Shown: one piece after another, positions 55,541-64,000 of the stretch
How the letters are laid out: every line of letters starts with the position of its first letter
Position numbering within the stretch: position 1 is the first letter of the stretch
Origin: Kitasatospora herbaricolor
GTDB lineage: Bacteria; Actinomycetota; Actinomycetes; Streptomycetales; Streptomycetaceae
Length of the DNA stretch: 64,000 nucleotides
Reading direction: 5' to 3'
Assembly: GCF_030813695.1 (NCBI RefSeq)
Contig: NZ_JAUSVA010000002.1
Span: 434,001-498,000, forward strand
Notes under the pieces: model-generated
The model's input: only the letters and a program-made list of their open reading frames with translations
Told to the model about the DNA's origin: nothing
The model's database searches: none
Program-made: the position numbers and the translations under genes

Positions 55541-55645
55541 GTGGGCAACAAGCCGTGGATCGTGGACGACGAGCTGTGGCCCGGATCGAGCCGCTGCTGC
55601 CGGCCTGACCGGAGCGGTCGCCGGGCCCTCGCCCGATCGACGACC
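55541..55645 (+). pseudogene. IS5-type transposase N-terminal remnant
   Basis: GNKPWIVDDELW followed, in the next frame, by RIEPLLPA and then SPGPSPDRRPALY matches the usual start of IS5-type transposases (WIVDDELWxRIEPLLP). Only about 30 codons remain. Confidence 0.55.
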
Positions 55646-55746
55646 GGCGCTCTACGCCGCGAGCGCCGTCGACTATGTGCGCTGGTCCCGGCGCCCCGAG
55701 CACTCACCGGCCTCCGCCCCACGGTCCCGCACCAGGGTGGTACGTG

Positions 55747-56182
55747 ATGGCCGCCGAACTCGGCATCGCCCTGGTCGGCGTCGTCGGCACGCTCATCGGC
55801 ACCCTGACCGTCACTGCGCTCCAGCACCAGGCCGCCCGCGCCGAGCGCACCGAGCTGGACCGACGCCGCAAGCTGATCGGGGGGCACCGCGCTGGTGACC
55901 GCTCTCGCCGACCACCGACGCGCCACGCGGGCCCGCGAGCGGCTGCGCCTCACCGGCGCCGACGAGTCGGTGTACGCGGGCGAGATCACCGGCCCCTTGG
56001 CCACCCTTTCCATCCTCGCACCCGACCTCGCCAGCGCCGCGGGCGAAGCCGCCCGCGCCTCCTACTCCCTGCGCGGCGCAGCCGGCCACGACGTCCTCGA
56101 CCGGGCCCGTACCGAGGCCCCCCGCGCTGGCGGGCGCTGCCGTGGAGCAACTGGCCGCACCCAGACGCCGACCCGGGCCTTG
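55747..56182 (+). pseudogene. membrane-anchored hypothetical protein, two frameshifts
   Basis: ATG 55747: MAAELGIALVGVVGTLIGTL, a membrane helix, then HQAARAERTELDRRRKLIG. At GGGGGG (55880-55885) the sense moves to the frame TALADHRRATRARERLRL, then PLATLSILAPDLASAAGEAA, HDVLDRARTEA; at CCCCCC (about 56117-56122) it moves again to ALAGAAVEQLAAPRRRPGP and TGA 56180-56182. Removing one G and one C restores one protein of about 144 residues, a single-span membrane protein with a long helix. Function unknown. Confidence 0.6.
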
Positions 56183-56291
56183 ACGCTGCCCACCACCGCC
56201 AGCCCTTCCGGCCATCCAGGCCGGGGCGGCGGGCACCGTGGTGTGTGGCGCGGCCGCCCGGCCGCACACCACTTCACGCCCGGAGGACCCG

Positions 56292-57008
56292 TTGCCGTAC
56301 ACGCCCGACACCGGAGACCTGCTCCCGCCGACGGTCACCATCTGCGGGAGCACCCGCATGTGGCAGGCCATGGCCGACGCCGCCCTGCACGAGACCGCCG
56401 CCGGTCGAATGGTGCTGGCGCCCGGCATCAACATGCGCGACCCGCACCCGCTGTGGGAGGACTCGAACGCCGCCCACGCCCTCAAGGCCCGCCTCGACGC
56501 CCTGCACCTCGCGAAGATCTCCGTCGCCGACGAAGTCCTGGTGGTCACCGACGAGCGCCTCTACCTCGGCGAGTCAACCCGCCGAGAGATCCTCTTCGCC
56601 GAGGCCATCGAGGTACCGGTCCGGTACTGGATCGCCGGCCGGGGCCGCGTCGGCGCCTCCGCCCTGATCCCGAGCCCGGTCAGGGACCGCTCCGACAGGC
56701 AGTGGGCCGCCGCCTTCGCCCAGCTCACCGCGGTCGCCGCCACCGGACCGGACCGGCTCGACCTGCTCGCACTGGCAGCAGCCGACCTCGCCGTCGCCGA
56801 CCACGGCTTCCACGCCACCCTCGCCGACCTGCACACGGCCGCCCGCACCCAGCTCGGCACCGACCTGCCCGACACCGAGCGCGTCATCGCAGCGTTTGCC
56901 ACCCGCACCACCGCAAGGCCCACCACCGACTTCCTCACCAACGACGCGGACGCTGCCACCACCCCGCCCGCCCAGATCAGCGACGACCCCACCGAGGCCT
57001 GGACCTGA
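56292..57008 (+). CDS. nucleoside 2-deoxyribosyltransferase-like / DUF4406-like protein
   Basis: 238 residues from TTG 56292 (GGAGG five bases upstream). The first about 120 residues form a Rossmann-like unit: PPTVTICGSTRMWQAMADAA, GRMVLAPGINMRD, LHLAKISVADEVLVVTDERL, YLGESTRREILFAEAIEVPV. The CGSTR, late D-E and E-STxxEI motifs resemble nucleoside 2-deoxyribosyltransferases and DUF4406 proteins of phages. The C-terminal part is helical (QWAAAFAQLTAVAATGPDRL). Role unknown. Confidence 0.7.
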   Translation: MPYTPDTGDLLPPTVTICGSTRMWQAMADAALHETAAGRMVLAPGINMRDPHPLWEDSNAAHALKARLDALHLAKISVADEVLVVTDERLYLGESTRREILFAEAIEVPVRYWIAGRGRVGASALIPSPVRDRSDRQWAAAFAQLTAVAATGPDRLDLLALAAADLAVADHGFHATLADLHTAARTQLGTDLPDTERVIAAFATRTTARPTTDFLTNDADAATTPPAQISDDPTEAWT

Positions 57009-57151
57009 CCCTGACGCCGCCACCCGCCGCGCACTGCCCTCCCGGCCATCGAGGCCGGGACGGCAGTGCGCCGTGGCGCGCGGCGCGGTCACCCGGCCGG
57101 ACCCCTCCCCCGCCGGCGCCCAACCGGACCCACCCACCGAAGGGATCACCC

Positions 57152-57331
57152 ATGCTCTCCACCAAGCCCTCCGTCCTCGCACCGGTCGAACCCGGCGATC
57201 TGGTCGTCATGATCGGGGCGAGTGGCTCGGGCAAGTCGACCCTGCTGCGCGACCTCCCGCCGACCCAGGTCGTCAGCCTGCGCGCCGTCGTCGCGGACTC
57301 GTTCTCTGTCAAGTTCAGCGTGTTGGACTGA
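57152..57331 (+). pseudogene. truncated P-loop NTPase
   Basis: ATG 57152: after EPGDLVVMIGASGSGKSTLL, a clear Walker A, DLPPTQVVSLRAVVAD is followed by foreign SFSVKFSVLD and a stop. Related actinobacterial AAA/kinase proteins continue for over 100 residues, so the gene was cut, probably by a rearrangement at about 57300. Same strand as the gene at 56292. Confidence 0.65.
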
Positions 57332-57390
57332 GCTTGCCTTGAAAGCCGTTGTTGGATGCGCTCGTCTCCTGCACGGAAGGCTGCGGCGGC

Positions 57391-57449
57391 AGCAGGGGCT
57401 CCTGCTGCTCTCGGGCTCGACGCCCAGGAACTGTGCAGGAGCCCCTGCT
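57391..57449. terminator. large inverted repeat, probably bidirectional terminator
   Basis: AGCAGGGGCTCCTGC (57391-57405) and its exact complement GCAGGAGCCCCTGCT (57435-57449), loop 29 nt, between the truncated NTPase and the convergent protease gene. Confidence 0.65.
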
Positions 57450-57608
57450 TCTATGCCCGGACCGATGGAGAATCACCCGGCCGGTGCTTCGCGAACCAGC
57501 GCTCACCGTGACCGACGGGGCGACGGCTTCCTGCCTGTGTGGGGGGCTGACTGCGGTCCGGATCCTGAGCACACGGATCAGAAAAGTTCAGGGCCGGTTG
57601 CGCCGATG

Positions 57609-59171
57609 TCAGGAGACGGAGAAGACCGACGCCCAGTCCTGGCTGGGTGAGCTGGCAGAAGCGGTGTCGGCGGTGACCGCCTGGCCGGAGGTCGCGTTGC
57701 TGGCCAGGACGAGGCCAGCGGCCGCGTTGGTCAGGGTGTAGGTGCCGACGGCGTTCTGCGTGACCGTCCAGCGCTGGTTGGGGGCGCCGAGGTAGACGGC
57801 CTGCAGGGTGGCCTGGCCGCCGGCGGTGGCCGGTGCGGTCAGGTAGAGCGGGACGAGGCAATTGTCGTAGATACGCACGGTGCCATCGCCGTTGGAGGTG
57901 AACTTCCAGCGCTGTGCGGCCTGGGAGGTGTCCAGGGCTGCGAACTGGGCCACCGTCGAGAGGGAAACGCCGCAGCCCCCGGTGCGCTGGAGGGCGACGC
58001 CACCGCCGTTGCTGAGCGCGTGGTAGGCGTTGTCGTCGACGATCGTGGGGCCGTAGTTGATCAGGTGTGTGTCGAGCGCGGTCAGCGCGGCGCCGGTGGT
58101 GGACAGCGGCCGCACGGCCGTGGGGCGGACGTTCTTGAACCAGTCGGCGAAGGTTGCGGGCGTGTGGGAGGCCAGGCCGGTGATGGTGCGGTCCCAACTG
58201 CCGTCCACCTGGTTCCACAGCTGGAGCAGCGCGCCGTCCACGTTGCCCTGCACCTGGTCTCCGGTCTGCCAGAACGCGCCGGCGGTGAACGAGGAGGACG
58301 AGCCGTCCGGGAACACGTAGCGCTGGTCGCCCAGCAGGTAAGCGGCCACTGAATCGCCGAAGCCCTCGGTCCAGGCGCAGGTGGCGGACGACACCCGCTG
58401 GATGAAGTGCGGGTTGCAGTTGGTGACGGTCGGGAACGTGCTGTTGTACAGGCGGTTCTGGAAGAAGTGGCCCACTTCGTGCAGCACGGTGCGCTCGGAG
58501 TCCGGGTCGGCGTCCGACGGGTGCACAGTGTTCGACAGGTCGTAGTACGGACCGTCGACGGACCCGCTCTGCCAGCGCAGCGTCAGCGTGGTGCAGGTCG
58601 CGGCGTTCGCCTCGGCGGTCGTCCAGCACGGAGTCGTCGAGTTGGCCCGGCGCGACCAGAGCAGGTTGACGGTGTCGAAGGCGTGCCAGGCGCGGGCGTC
58701 GGTCGCCGGTTTGACGATCCCGATAGAGCCGCTCGACGATACGTTGAACAGCGTCGGCGTGTCGTAGGTGTAGACCGTGCCGCTGGAGTTGGCGACCTTC
58801 CACACCTGGTTGTTGCGAGTGGCGAAACGGAAGAACATCTGGTACATCACGGGGGTGGTGACCGGGGTGTAGCAGCTGTTGAACGAGCCGTCGGCCGCAC
58901 CGGTCAGTTGGGTGTCGGTGTTCAGCTTGTGCTCGGTGTCGTCCGGCGTCTCCCGGCCCCAGAGCTCGACCGAGGCGTTGTGGGCGGCCCGGGTCAGAGT
59001 CGGCTTCGCGGTGCCCGCTTCCGCAGACTGGTAGTCGAACTGAAGGTTGCCCCTCAGACAGATGGGGCTCGCAGCGGAGGCGGTGCCTGCCGAAAGCGGC
59101 ACGATGACGCCTGCAGCGAGCAGCGCCGCCGGTATCAGCAGGCGGAGCAGGGCGGTGGACCTGCGTAACAT
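57609..59171 (-). CDS. secreted metalloprotease with ricin-type lectin domain
   Basis: 520 residues. Signal peptide (LLRLLIPAALLAAGVIVPLS up to ASAA), a beta-rich N-terminal region, then the zincin motif TVLHEVGHFFQ (HExxH) with a Glu-containing downstream helix (TEGFGDSVAAYLLG). The last about 135 residues form a beta-trefoil: QRTGGCGVSLSTVAQFAALD, QRWKFTSNGDGTVRIYDNCL, QRWTVTQNAVGTYTLTNAAA. Secreted; the lectin domain probably targets carbohydrate or cell surfaces. Confidence 0.88.
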   Translation of the reverse strand: MLRRSTALLRLLIPAALLAAGVIVPLSAGTASAASPICLRGNLQFDYQSAEAGTAKPTLTRAAHNASVELWGRETPDDTEHKLNTDTQLTGAADGSFNSCYTPVTTPVMYQMFFRFATRNNQVWKVANSSGTVYTYDTPTLFNVSSSGSIGIVKPATDARAWHAFDTVNLLWSRRANSTTPCWTTAEANAATCTTLTLRWQSGSVDGPYYDLSNTVHPSDADPDSERTVLHEVGHFFQNRLYNSTFPTVTNCNPHFIQRVSSATCAWTEGFGDSVAAYLLGDQRYVFPDGSSSSFTAGAFWQTGDQVQGNVDGALLQLWNQVDGSWDRTITGLASHTPATFADWFKNVRPTAVRPLSTTGAALTALDTHLINYGPTIVDDNAYHALSNGGGVALQRTGGCGVSLSTVAQFAALDTSQAAQRWKFTSNGDGTVRIYDNCLVPLYLTAPATAGGQATLQAVYLGAPNQRWTVTQNAVGTYTLTNAAAGLVLASNATSGQAVTADTASASSPSQDWASVFSVS

Positions 59172-59689
59172 GGACGTCCTTCCAAAAGGCGCCCGGACCC
59201 GCCAAGCGGCAGACCTGGCGCGCGGGAGGCGGGGCCTTCCCGGGCCCGGCTCTGTGAGACGCCGCCAGGTACCGGCGGTCTGAACCGTGAGCCATCATCG
59301 GCTCAGTGCCACGCCCCCACCCAGAGGCGCACGGAGGCATAGGCACCAACTGTGGAGCTCGTATGTACGCCCGGCGCATGCTCGGAACGGCCGTGCGTCC
59401 TTGTGTGCTGCGGTCCCCATGGCTTGCTGCGGGGACGGCTGGCGTGAGTCCGTCCGCGATGGGCGGGCGCTGCCGGTTGACGTACCAGGAGCGGATCCAG
59501 GGAGACGATTACGTGGGGTCGGGCGGTACTGGGTGCGTGGCGCGGCTGTTCCTCGGCTCCGGCAGTATCTGGACTACGCCAAGCCCCTTGGACGGCGCCT
59601 GCTGCAGCATCCGGTCCTCCGTCATCGGCTGCTGCAGGGCGCCGACCAGCGCTTCAACGTCGGCCCTGAGCCGGGCGATCTCTTCGCCG
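59172..59689. other. noncoding stretch upstream of the protease gene
   Basis: No gene assigned; carries the protease promoter and decayed sequence. Confidence 0.35.
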
Positions 59690-59809
59690 CCGGTGGCCGT
59701 CACCGTCGGCCGACTCCGCCGCAAGCTTGGTGATCCCCCGGTGATCACCACCACCCCGGGCGTCGGATACCGCGTCAGCGACCCGCCGGACGCCCCTGCG
59801 ACATCCTAG
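59690..59809 (+). pseudogene. response regulator C-terminal remnant
   Basis: VTVGRLRRKLGDPPVITTTP followed by GVGYRVSDPPD is the recognition helix and wing of an OmpR/PhoB-type DNA-binding domain, ending at TAG 59807. The receiver domain and first part of the winged helix are gone. Confidence 0.65.
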
Positions 59810-60058
59810 GAAGGCCGCCGCCGGGCCGGGGTCGGGCGTGAGCGGCAGCACGACCGCGGCCTCAGCGCGGGGTTGGTCGGGAGGGATCGCGCCGAGGCGG
59901 GACGCCCGCGACAGCGGAGGTCCCGGTGCGGGCCGGGTGCCCGGCCTCGCACCGCCGAGCATCTCGGGCTCGCGGATCGGACCCGATGATCGAGTGCCGG
60001 CCGGCAGCGGCGCCAGGAGCACTCGCAGGTCGGAGTCGTGGGGCGGAGCCGGAACCGG

Positions 60059-60277
60059 TCAGATCGGCCGGTCGGGGTGGGAGAAGGTCAGGCCCTCGGC
60101 GGCGGCCGGGCGCCGGGCCGGGGCGGGCTCGGTCACGGTCTCGCCGGGCGGCTGGCGGAAGTCGGCACCCTGCTCGACCGACGGTGGCCGGGGTCCGCCC
60201 GACCGGGCGGGCACGGGAATGTCGGCTGCGGGCTCGGAGAAGGCAGGCAGCCCGAGGCTGCGACGATCAGGGGTCAT
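60059..60277 (-). CDS. small Pro-rich hypothetical protein
   Basis: 72 residues from ATG 60277: MTPDRRSLGLPAFSEPAADI, RQPPGETVTEPAPARRPAAA, LTFSHPDRPI. Low complexity and probably disordered. Not recognised. Confidence 0.45.
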   Translation of the reverse strand: MTPDRRSLGLPAFSEPAADIPVPARSGGPRPPSVEQGADFRQPPGETVTEPAPARRPAAAEGLTFSHPDRPI

Positions 60278-60394
60278 GATCCCCAGTCTGGCAGGCCGCC
60301 GGCCGGGCCGAGGCCACGACCTCGGCCCGGCCACGCGGGACGCCCGAACCGGGACGCAGGTGGGGACTCAGGTGGCGGGACGAACAGGCCGGAG

Positions 60395-60814
60395 TCAGAG
60401 CCGCGCTGCGCGCGTCAGGGCGACGACGGGTATCCGACGCCCTGCCCGCTCCTGGAATCCGGCGAAGTACGGCGTGTGTTCCAACTGCCGGGCCCAGAGC
60501 CGCTCCCGCTCCACGCCCTCGACCTCGGTCGCCGTCACCTCGTACGTCTCGCTGCCCACCTCGACGCGGGCGACCGGGTCGGCCAGCAGGTTGTGGTACC
60601 AGCCGGGGTGACTCGGCCTGCCGCCGTTGGCGGCGAAGACCACAAGGCGCTCCCCCTCCGGCAGGTAGGTCACGGGCATCGTGCGCGGCTGCCTGCTGCG
60701 GGCACCGACGGTGGTCAGCAGCAGGCGCGCTCCCTCGAAGTCACCGCCGACCGCTCCGCCGGCGGACCGGAGTGCGTCGATCACCAACTGATTGGGCTGC
60801 AAACGTTCCGACAT
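60395..60814 (-). CDS. nitroreductase family deazaflavin-dependent oxidoreductase
   Basis: 139 residues from ATG 60814. GARLLLTTVGARSRQPRTMP, VTYLPEGERLVVFAANGGRP, HPGWYHNLLADPVARVEVGS match the split-barrel Ddn family that uses coenzyme F420H2. Substrates vary (quinones, nitro compounds). Single gene. Confidence 0.88.
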   Translation of the reverse strand: MSERLQPNQLVIDALRSAGGAVGGDFEGARLLLTTVGARSRQPRTMPVTYLPEGERLVVFAANGGRPSHPGWYHNLLADPVARVEVGSETYEVTATEVEGVERERLWARQLEHTPYFAGFQERAGRRIPVVALTRAARL

Positions 60815-61309
60815 GGATGTCAGTCCTTTCCGGGTACCGCGAGCCCTTCGCGGTCGATGCGGGCCCGCTGCGAGCGGGGGCGGGCAGGTGGGCACGAGGC
60901 AGGCGGGTGCCGCATGATCCGCCGTCTCCCTCGATCGCTCCGGGCCTCCACCCGTTACGACAGGACAGTGCACCGGAATGTGAGGCCGACGCCGGCCCGA
61001 AGGCGCGGAACCGCAGCGAGGTCACCGTGCGGCTGACCGCGCCGGCCCGCCGTCCGCGGCCGTGAGGTCCGCGGGTCCGCGGCCGGATCCGCCACGCCTC
61101 CCAGCGCGCCCCCTCGCCACCGTCCCGGGTGACGAGCCCGGATCGTCGCAGGTGGCGACCAGGCGATCGGCCCGCTCCCGTCCCCTCGCCGGCCCGGGAG
61201 CACCGGCGGGCCGCCGGGCCCCTGACCGGCTCCGCGCGGGGCGCGCCACAGCGCGGCGGAGTGCCCGGAGCGCCGACGGCGCGGGGCGGGCCTCGGTATG
61301 GTGGTCACC
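60815..61309. other. noncoding stretch
   Basis: No gene recognised; extremely GC-rich. Confidence 0.35.
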
Positions 61310-61519
61310 ATGTCCACCTTGGCCGATCTGCCCGAGCTGCCCGAGCGGTCCACCTCGGCGGCCCGCGCGGCAGCGACCGCGACCGGCCCGGGCCCCGGCG
61401 ACCCCGTGAACCGTCCGGCCCCGGGCCGGGCCAGGCCGGCCGGTGGCCCCGCGACGAGCCCAGCGGGCGCGCCCCGGACGACGGCTCCGCAGCCGGCGGA
61501 CGAGGTGCCGGCCCGGTGA
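61310..61519 (+). CDS. candidate antitoxin (disordered, 69 residues)
   Basis: ATG 61310: MSTLADLPELPERSTSAARA, then a Pro/Ala/Gly-rich tail ending QPADEVPAR. No DNA-binding motif is clear. Its TGA overlaps the GTG of the next gene (GTGA), the usual spacing of antitoxin-toxin pairs. The low complexity makes the call tentative. Confidence 0.4.
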   Translation: MSTLADLPELPERSTSAARAAATATGPGPGDPVNRPAPGRARPAGGPATSPAGAPRTTAPQPADEVPAR

Positions 61520-61770
61520 GCCGGGGACCGTACGAGGCCCGGTTCGCCCGGGAGGTCGGCCTGGCCGTGCGCGAGCTGGCCGCGGACGACGGCAAGGACC
61601 TGCGGGCCGCCTTGGAGCAGGCGACCGCGGATCCGTGGTCGTGGCCGCAGGCCGACCGGTACGACCTGGACGACACGGTACGGGTCGTCACCACCCCGGC
61701 CGCGATCGCGCACTACGCGATCCTGCCGGAGCCGCCGCACCTCTGGGTCTTCGCCATCACCGTGCTCTGA
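61516..61770 (+). CDS. candidate RelE/ParE-like toxin
   Basis: 84 residues from GTG 61516. YEARFAREVGLAVRELAADD, YDLDDTVRVVTTPAAIAHYA, LPEPPHLWVFAITVL: two helices followed by four strands, in the order of the RelE fold, with a C-terminal strand pair (VRVV, HLWVFAITVL) as in actinobacterial RelE-like proteins. If correct, it is a ribosome-dependent mRNA interferase or gyrase inhibitor; catalytic residues cannot be assigned. Confidence 0.5.
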   Translation: MSRGPYEARFAREVGLAVRELAADDGKDLRAALEQATADPWSWPQADRYDLDDTVRVVTTPAAIAHYAILPEPPHLWVFAITVL

Positions 61771-61846
61771 CCGGGGTGCCGCCCCACGCCGGAGCCCCGA
61801 CCACCGGCGCCGCGGCAGCGACCTGTCGGGCCGGACGGACCTCGGG

Positions 61847-62251
61847 TCACCGCCCGGAGGGGGCGTCGTCGCGGGCCGGCCCGGCGGCGGCCATCACCGC
61901 CTGCCAGGGGGCGGAGTCGAAGATCAGCGTGATCGCGGTGATCCGGCCCTCGTGGAGCCGGAAGTGTTCTGCCGTGCGCTGGGTGATCCCCAGGGCCGGC
62001 ACCGTCCGGACGTCGTACACCAGGACGGCCTCGGTCGCACCGTACAGCTCCCCGACCAGGTCGACGCCGGTGACGGCCGCCAGCAGCCCGTCCAGGCCGT
62101 CGAGATGGCCGCTCGCGCTCTCGGAGGTGATGAACGGGCTGCGGAACAGGAAGCCCTCGCCGATCTGGGCGGCGGCCGTCGCGACGTCCCCGCGGAACCG
62201 GGCTTCGTGGTACGTCCTGACGACGTCCCGGGTGGTCGGGTCGGTGGTCAT
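61847..62251 (-). CDS. NTF2-like / SnoaL-fold family protein
   Basis: 134 residues from ATG 62251 (GGAGG upstream). VVRTYHEARFRGDVATAAAQ, FLFRSPFITSESASGHLDGL, TEAVLVYDVRTVPALGITQR, EHFRLHEGRITAITLIFDSA. Typical small ligand-binding or isomerase fold. It follows the MarR gene by about 80 nt on the same strand and is probably co-transcribed and controlled by it. Confidence 0.82.
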   Translation of the reverse strand: MTTDPTTRDVVRTYHEARFRGDVATAAAQIGEGFLFRSPFITSESASGHLDGLDGLLAAVTGVDLVGELYGATEAVLVYDVRTVPALGITQRTAEHFRLHEGRITAITLIFDSAPWQAVMAAAGPARDDAPSGR

Positions 62252-62330
62252 GCGGTCCTCCGGGATCGGTGGGGCGGGTCGGCGGGTGGTGCCCAAGTCG
62301 GGTGCCCGGCAGGGCGGTTGACCGGACGGT

Positions 62331-62936
62331 TCAGGGGGCCGGCCGGTCGGGTCGGCCGGCGCCCAGGTACTCCTCGATCCGGTGCTGGTTCTCGACCAGG
62401 CGCAGGCACAGGTGCCGGAGGCGGGCCAGGTCGGCCTCGGTGAAGCCCTGGAAGACGGCGGACATCGCGCGCTGGGTGGGCTGCCGGAACGCCGCCAGCC
62501 AGTCCTGGCCCGCCACGGTGATCCGGACCCGGACCGAGCGGCGGTCGTGCCGGTCCTGGACCCGCCGCGCCAGGCCGTCCCGCTCCAGGGTGTCGACCAG
62601 GCCGGTGACGTTGCGGGAGCTCACACCGGCCGCACGGGCCAACTCGCCGATACTGAGCCCCTTTTCCTCGCCGGCCGCGCTCAGCTGCTCCTCCTCGCCG
62701 GCCGCGCTCAGCCGCGCGAGCACGTCGAGCGCCCCGGCGCTGAGCCCGCGCCCGCCGGCCCCCTGCGCACGCAGCCGGTCGATCGCCTGTGAGGCCGCCC
62801 GCAAGGCGGCGGCCGCCTCCAGCGCACCGGTGTCGTCACCGGCCGCGAACACCCGCATGGACGCCCGGACGCCGAGGTCGTAGAGCGAGCCGTCCAGGTC
62901 GTGGGCCAGGCCCTCGGAATTATGTACGTCCTTCAT
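62331..62936 (-). CDS. MarR family transcriptional regulator
   Basis: 201 residues. Winged helix: LSIGELARAAGVSSRNVTGL, VDTLERDGLARRVQDRHDRR, SVRVRITVAGQDWLAAF; the flanking helices form the dimer. The segment LSAAGEE is repeated in tandem (LSAAGEEEQLSAAGEEKG) before the recognition region, an apparent recent 30-nt duplication. ATG 62936 lies inside a palindrome that is probably its own operator. Confidence 0.85.
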   Translation of the reverse strand: MKDVHNSEGLAHDLDGSLYDLGVRASMRVFAAGDDTGALEAAAALRAASQAIDRLRAQGAGGRGLSAGALDVLARLSAAGEEEQLSAAGEEKGLSIGELARAAGVSSRNVTGLVDTLERDGLARRVQDRHDRRSVRVRITVAGQDWLAAFRQPTQRAMSAVFQGFTEADLARLRHLCLRLVENQHRIEEYLGAGRPDRPAP

Positions 62937-62943
62937 AATGAAG
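62931..62943. promoter_or_regulatory. palindrome at the MarR start codon
   Basis: CTTCAT-A-ATGAAG, a perfect 13-base palindrome covering the ATG of the MarR gene. It suits autorepression. Confidence 0.5.
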
Positions 62944-63270
62944 TAGTACCCTACCTCGGCCGGGACTACGGCGCCACCGCTCGCGACTCCCGATGCCGTT
63001 GCCGCCGAACGAATCTGATCCGCCGTCACCCGGGCCGCCGACGCCGATCCGCCGGCTTCACCCCGGGGCGGGAGCGGCCGGCGCCCCCGGAACCGCCGGC
63101 CCGGGAGCCGGACCGAAGGCACGACGGCGAGGAACGCGCCCCAGGCCGTCGAGTCCGTCCGGTGCCCGGGCGGCTCGCGTCCGAACGTTCCAGCCCCCTG
63201 AGATCCCCGCCCCGGCCCACGACCCGAAACGGGCTCGGTGGGCTCCACCCCCGCCCGCCGGAAAGCAGAC
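62944..63270. other. noncoding stretch
   Basis: No gene seen between the MarR gene and the gapdh terminator. Confidence 0.35.
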
Positions 63271-63320
63271 AGGGCGGTGGGTGGCGACCGGCCGGAACCG
63301 GTTGCGCCACCCACCGCCCT
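63271..63320 (-). terminator. terminator after gapdh
   Basis: AGGGCGGTGGGTGGCG / CGCCACCCACCGCCCT, 16-bp perfect stem, 18-nt loop, about 50 nt past the stop. Confidence 0.85.
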
Positions 63321-63368
63321 GGCTCCCCCGCCCGCCGGACGCACCGGCGGGCGGGGAGGCGCGACGGA

Positions 63369-64000
63369 TCAGACCGCCGGCGCCGGGTAGGTCGGGTACT
63401 CCACGCCGGAGACGTACTGGACGACCCGGATGACCTGGCACGAGTAGCCGAACTCGTTGTCGTACCACAGGTAGAGGATCGCGTTGTCGCCCTCGACCTT
63501 GGTGGCGCCGGCATCGACGATGGAGGCGTGGCGCGAGCCGATGAAGTCGCTGGAGACCGCGTCGGGCGCGCTGATGAAGTCGATCTGGCGCTTGAGCGGC
63601 GAGGTCAGCGACACGTTGCGGAGGTAGTCGAGCACCTCCGCGCGGTTGGTCTCGCGGGCGAGCTGCAGGTTGAGGATCGCGATCGAGACGTCCGGCACCG
63701 GCACGCGGATCGAGCTGCCGGTGATGGTCGCCTCGAGGTCGGGCAGCGCCTTCGCGACGGCGGAGGCGGCACCCGTCTCGGTGATGACCATGTTGAGCGC
63801 CGCCGAGCGGCCGCGACGGTCCGACCCGTGGTAGTTGTCCAGCAGGTTCTGGTCGTTGGTGTACGAGTGGACGGTCTCCACGTGGCCGCGCAGCACGCCG
63901 TACTCGTCCGCCATCGCCTTCAGCGGCGGGACGATCGCGTTGGTGGTGCAGGACGCGCAGGACAGGATCCGCTCGTCCGGCTTGATGGTGTCGTGATTGA
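63369..64000 (-). CDS. gap: glyceraldehyde-3-phosphate dehydrogenase (5' end outside window)
   Basis: 210 codons of the C-terminal half are present. The active-site block CASCTTNAIV holds the catalytic Cys; ETVHSYTNDQ with the catalytic His, TGSSIRVPVPDVSIAILNLQ and DNEFGYSCQV follow. The long C-terminal end (VVQYVSGVEYPTYPAPAV) fits the larger, about 480-residue type found in actinomycetes. Glycolysis/gluconeogenesis. A likely core-genome gene, marking the right side of the accessory stretch. Confidence 0.95.
   Translation of the reverse strand, partial: NHDTIKPDERILSCASCTTNAIVPPLKAMADEYGVLRGHVETVHSYTNDQNLLDNYHGSDRRGRSAALNMVITETGAASAVAKALPDLEATITGSSIRVPVPDVSIAILNLQLARETNRAEVLDYLRNVSLTSPLKRQIDFISAPDAVSSDFIGSRHASIVDAGATKVEGDNAILYLWYDNEFGYSCQVIRVVQYVSGVEYPTYPAPAV

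Overview
The window is very GC-rich, with almost every codon ending in G or C, frequent GTG/TTG starts and GGAGG-type ribosome sites. Its gene families (rheA/hsp18 pairs, DUF2267, STAS antagonists, large-subunit catalase, class F sortase, 67-residue cold shock proteins) point to a Streptomycetaceae actinomycete (Streptomyces, Kitasatospora or a close relative). It looks like an accessory, stress-loaded part of the genome. It starts inside a HEPN gene and ends inside a glyceraldehyde-3-phosphate dehydrogenase gene.

Layout. 0-7 kb: ApeA-like HEPN protein, a toxin remnant, a 992-residue lectin-repeat protein and formaldehyde dehydrogenase. 7-20 kb: redox and stress genes (SDR, hemerythrin, STAS, DUF2267, Hsp20 and its RheA-type repressor, MerR regulator, small helical proteins, CsbD). 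19.5-32 kb: catalase, dimethylargininase, CinA-like amidase, second hemerythrin, SRPBCC, second STAS, third Hsp20, second MerR locus. 32-40 kb: CBS protein, DEAD-box helicase and two cold shock genes, GvpU-like protein, PP2C-like protein. 40-49.5 kb: PAQR protein and a second copy of the STAS/DUF2267/DUF2267/Hsp20/rheA block, HtpG, and a third rheA-like gene. 50.8-52.8 kb: two adjoining IS5-type insertion sequences. 53-64 kb: sortase with an ice-binding wall protein, several broken genes, a secreted metalloprotease, a candidate toxin-antitoxin pair, a MarR regulator and gapdh.

Duplication is the main theme. Hsp20, RheA, STAS, DUF2267, hemerythrin, cold shock, MerR and a family of small helical proteins all occur two to four times. 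In several pairs one copy is intact and the other carries a single-base frameshift, a premature stop or a deletion. Many of the lesions sit in short homopolymer runs, so some could be assembly errors; the internal deletions, nonsense change and truncations are harder to explain that way.

Regulation is partly visible. The RheA operator TGTCATC-N5-GATGACA occurs three times. Twice it overlaps the -35 region and spacer of an hsp20 promoter in a divergent hsp20/rheA pair. The most unusual feature is a long conserved noncoding stretch of about 0.8 kb, present in two inverted copies (15580-16390 and 30104-30958). Each copy lies between a MerR-family gene and a small helical-protein gene, contains an identical 42-bp block, and in one copy holds an array of GGTACC/AGTACC motifs.
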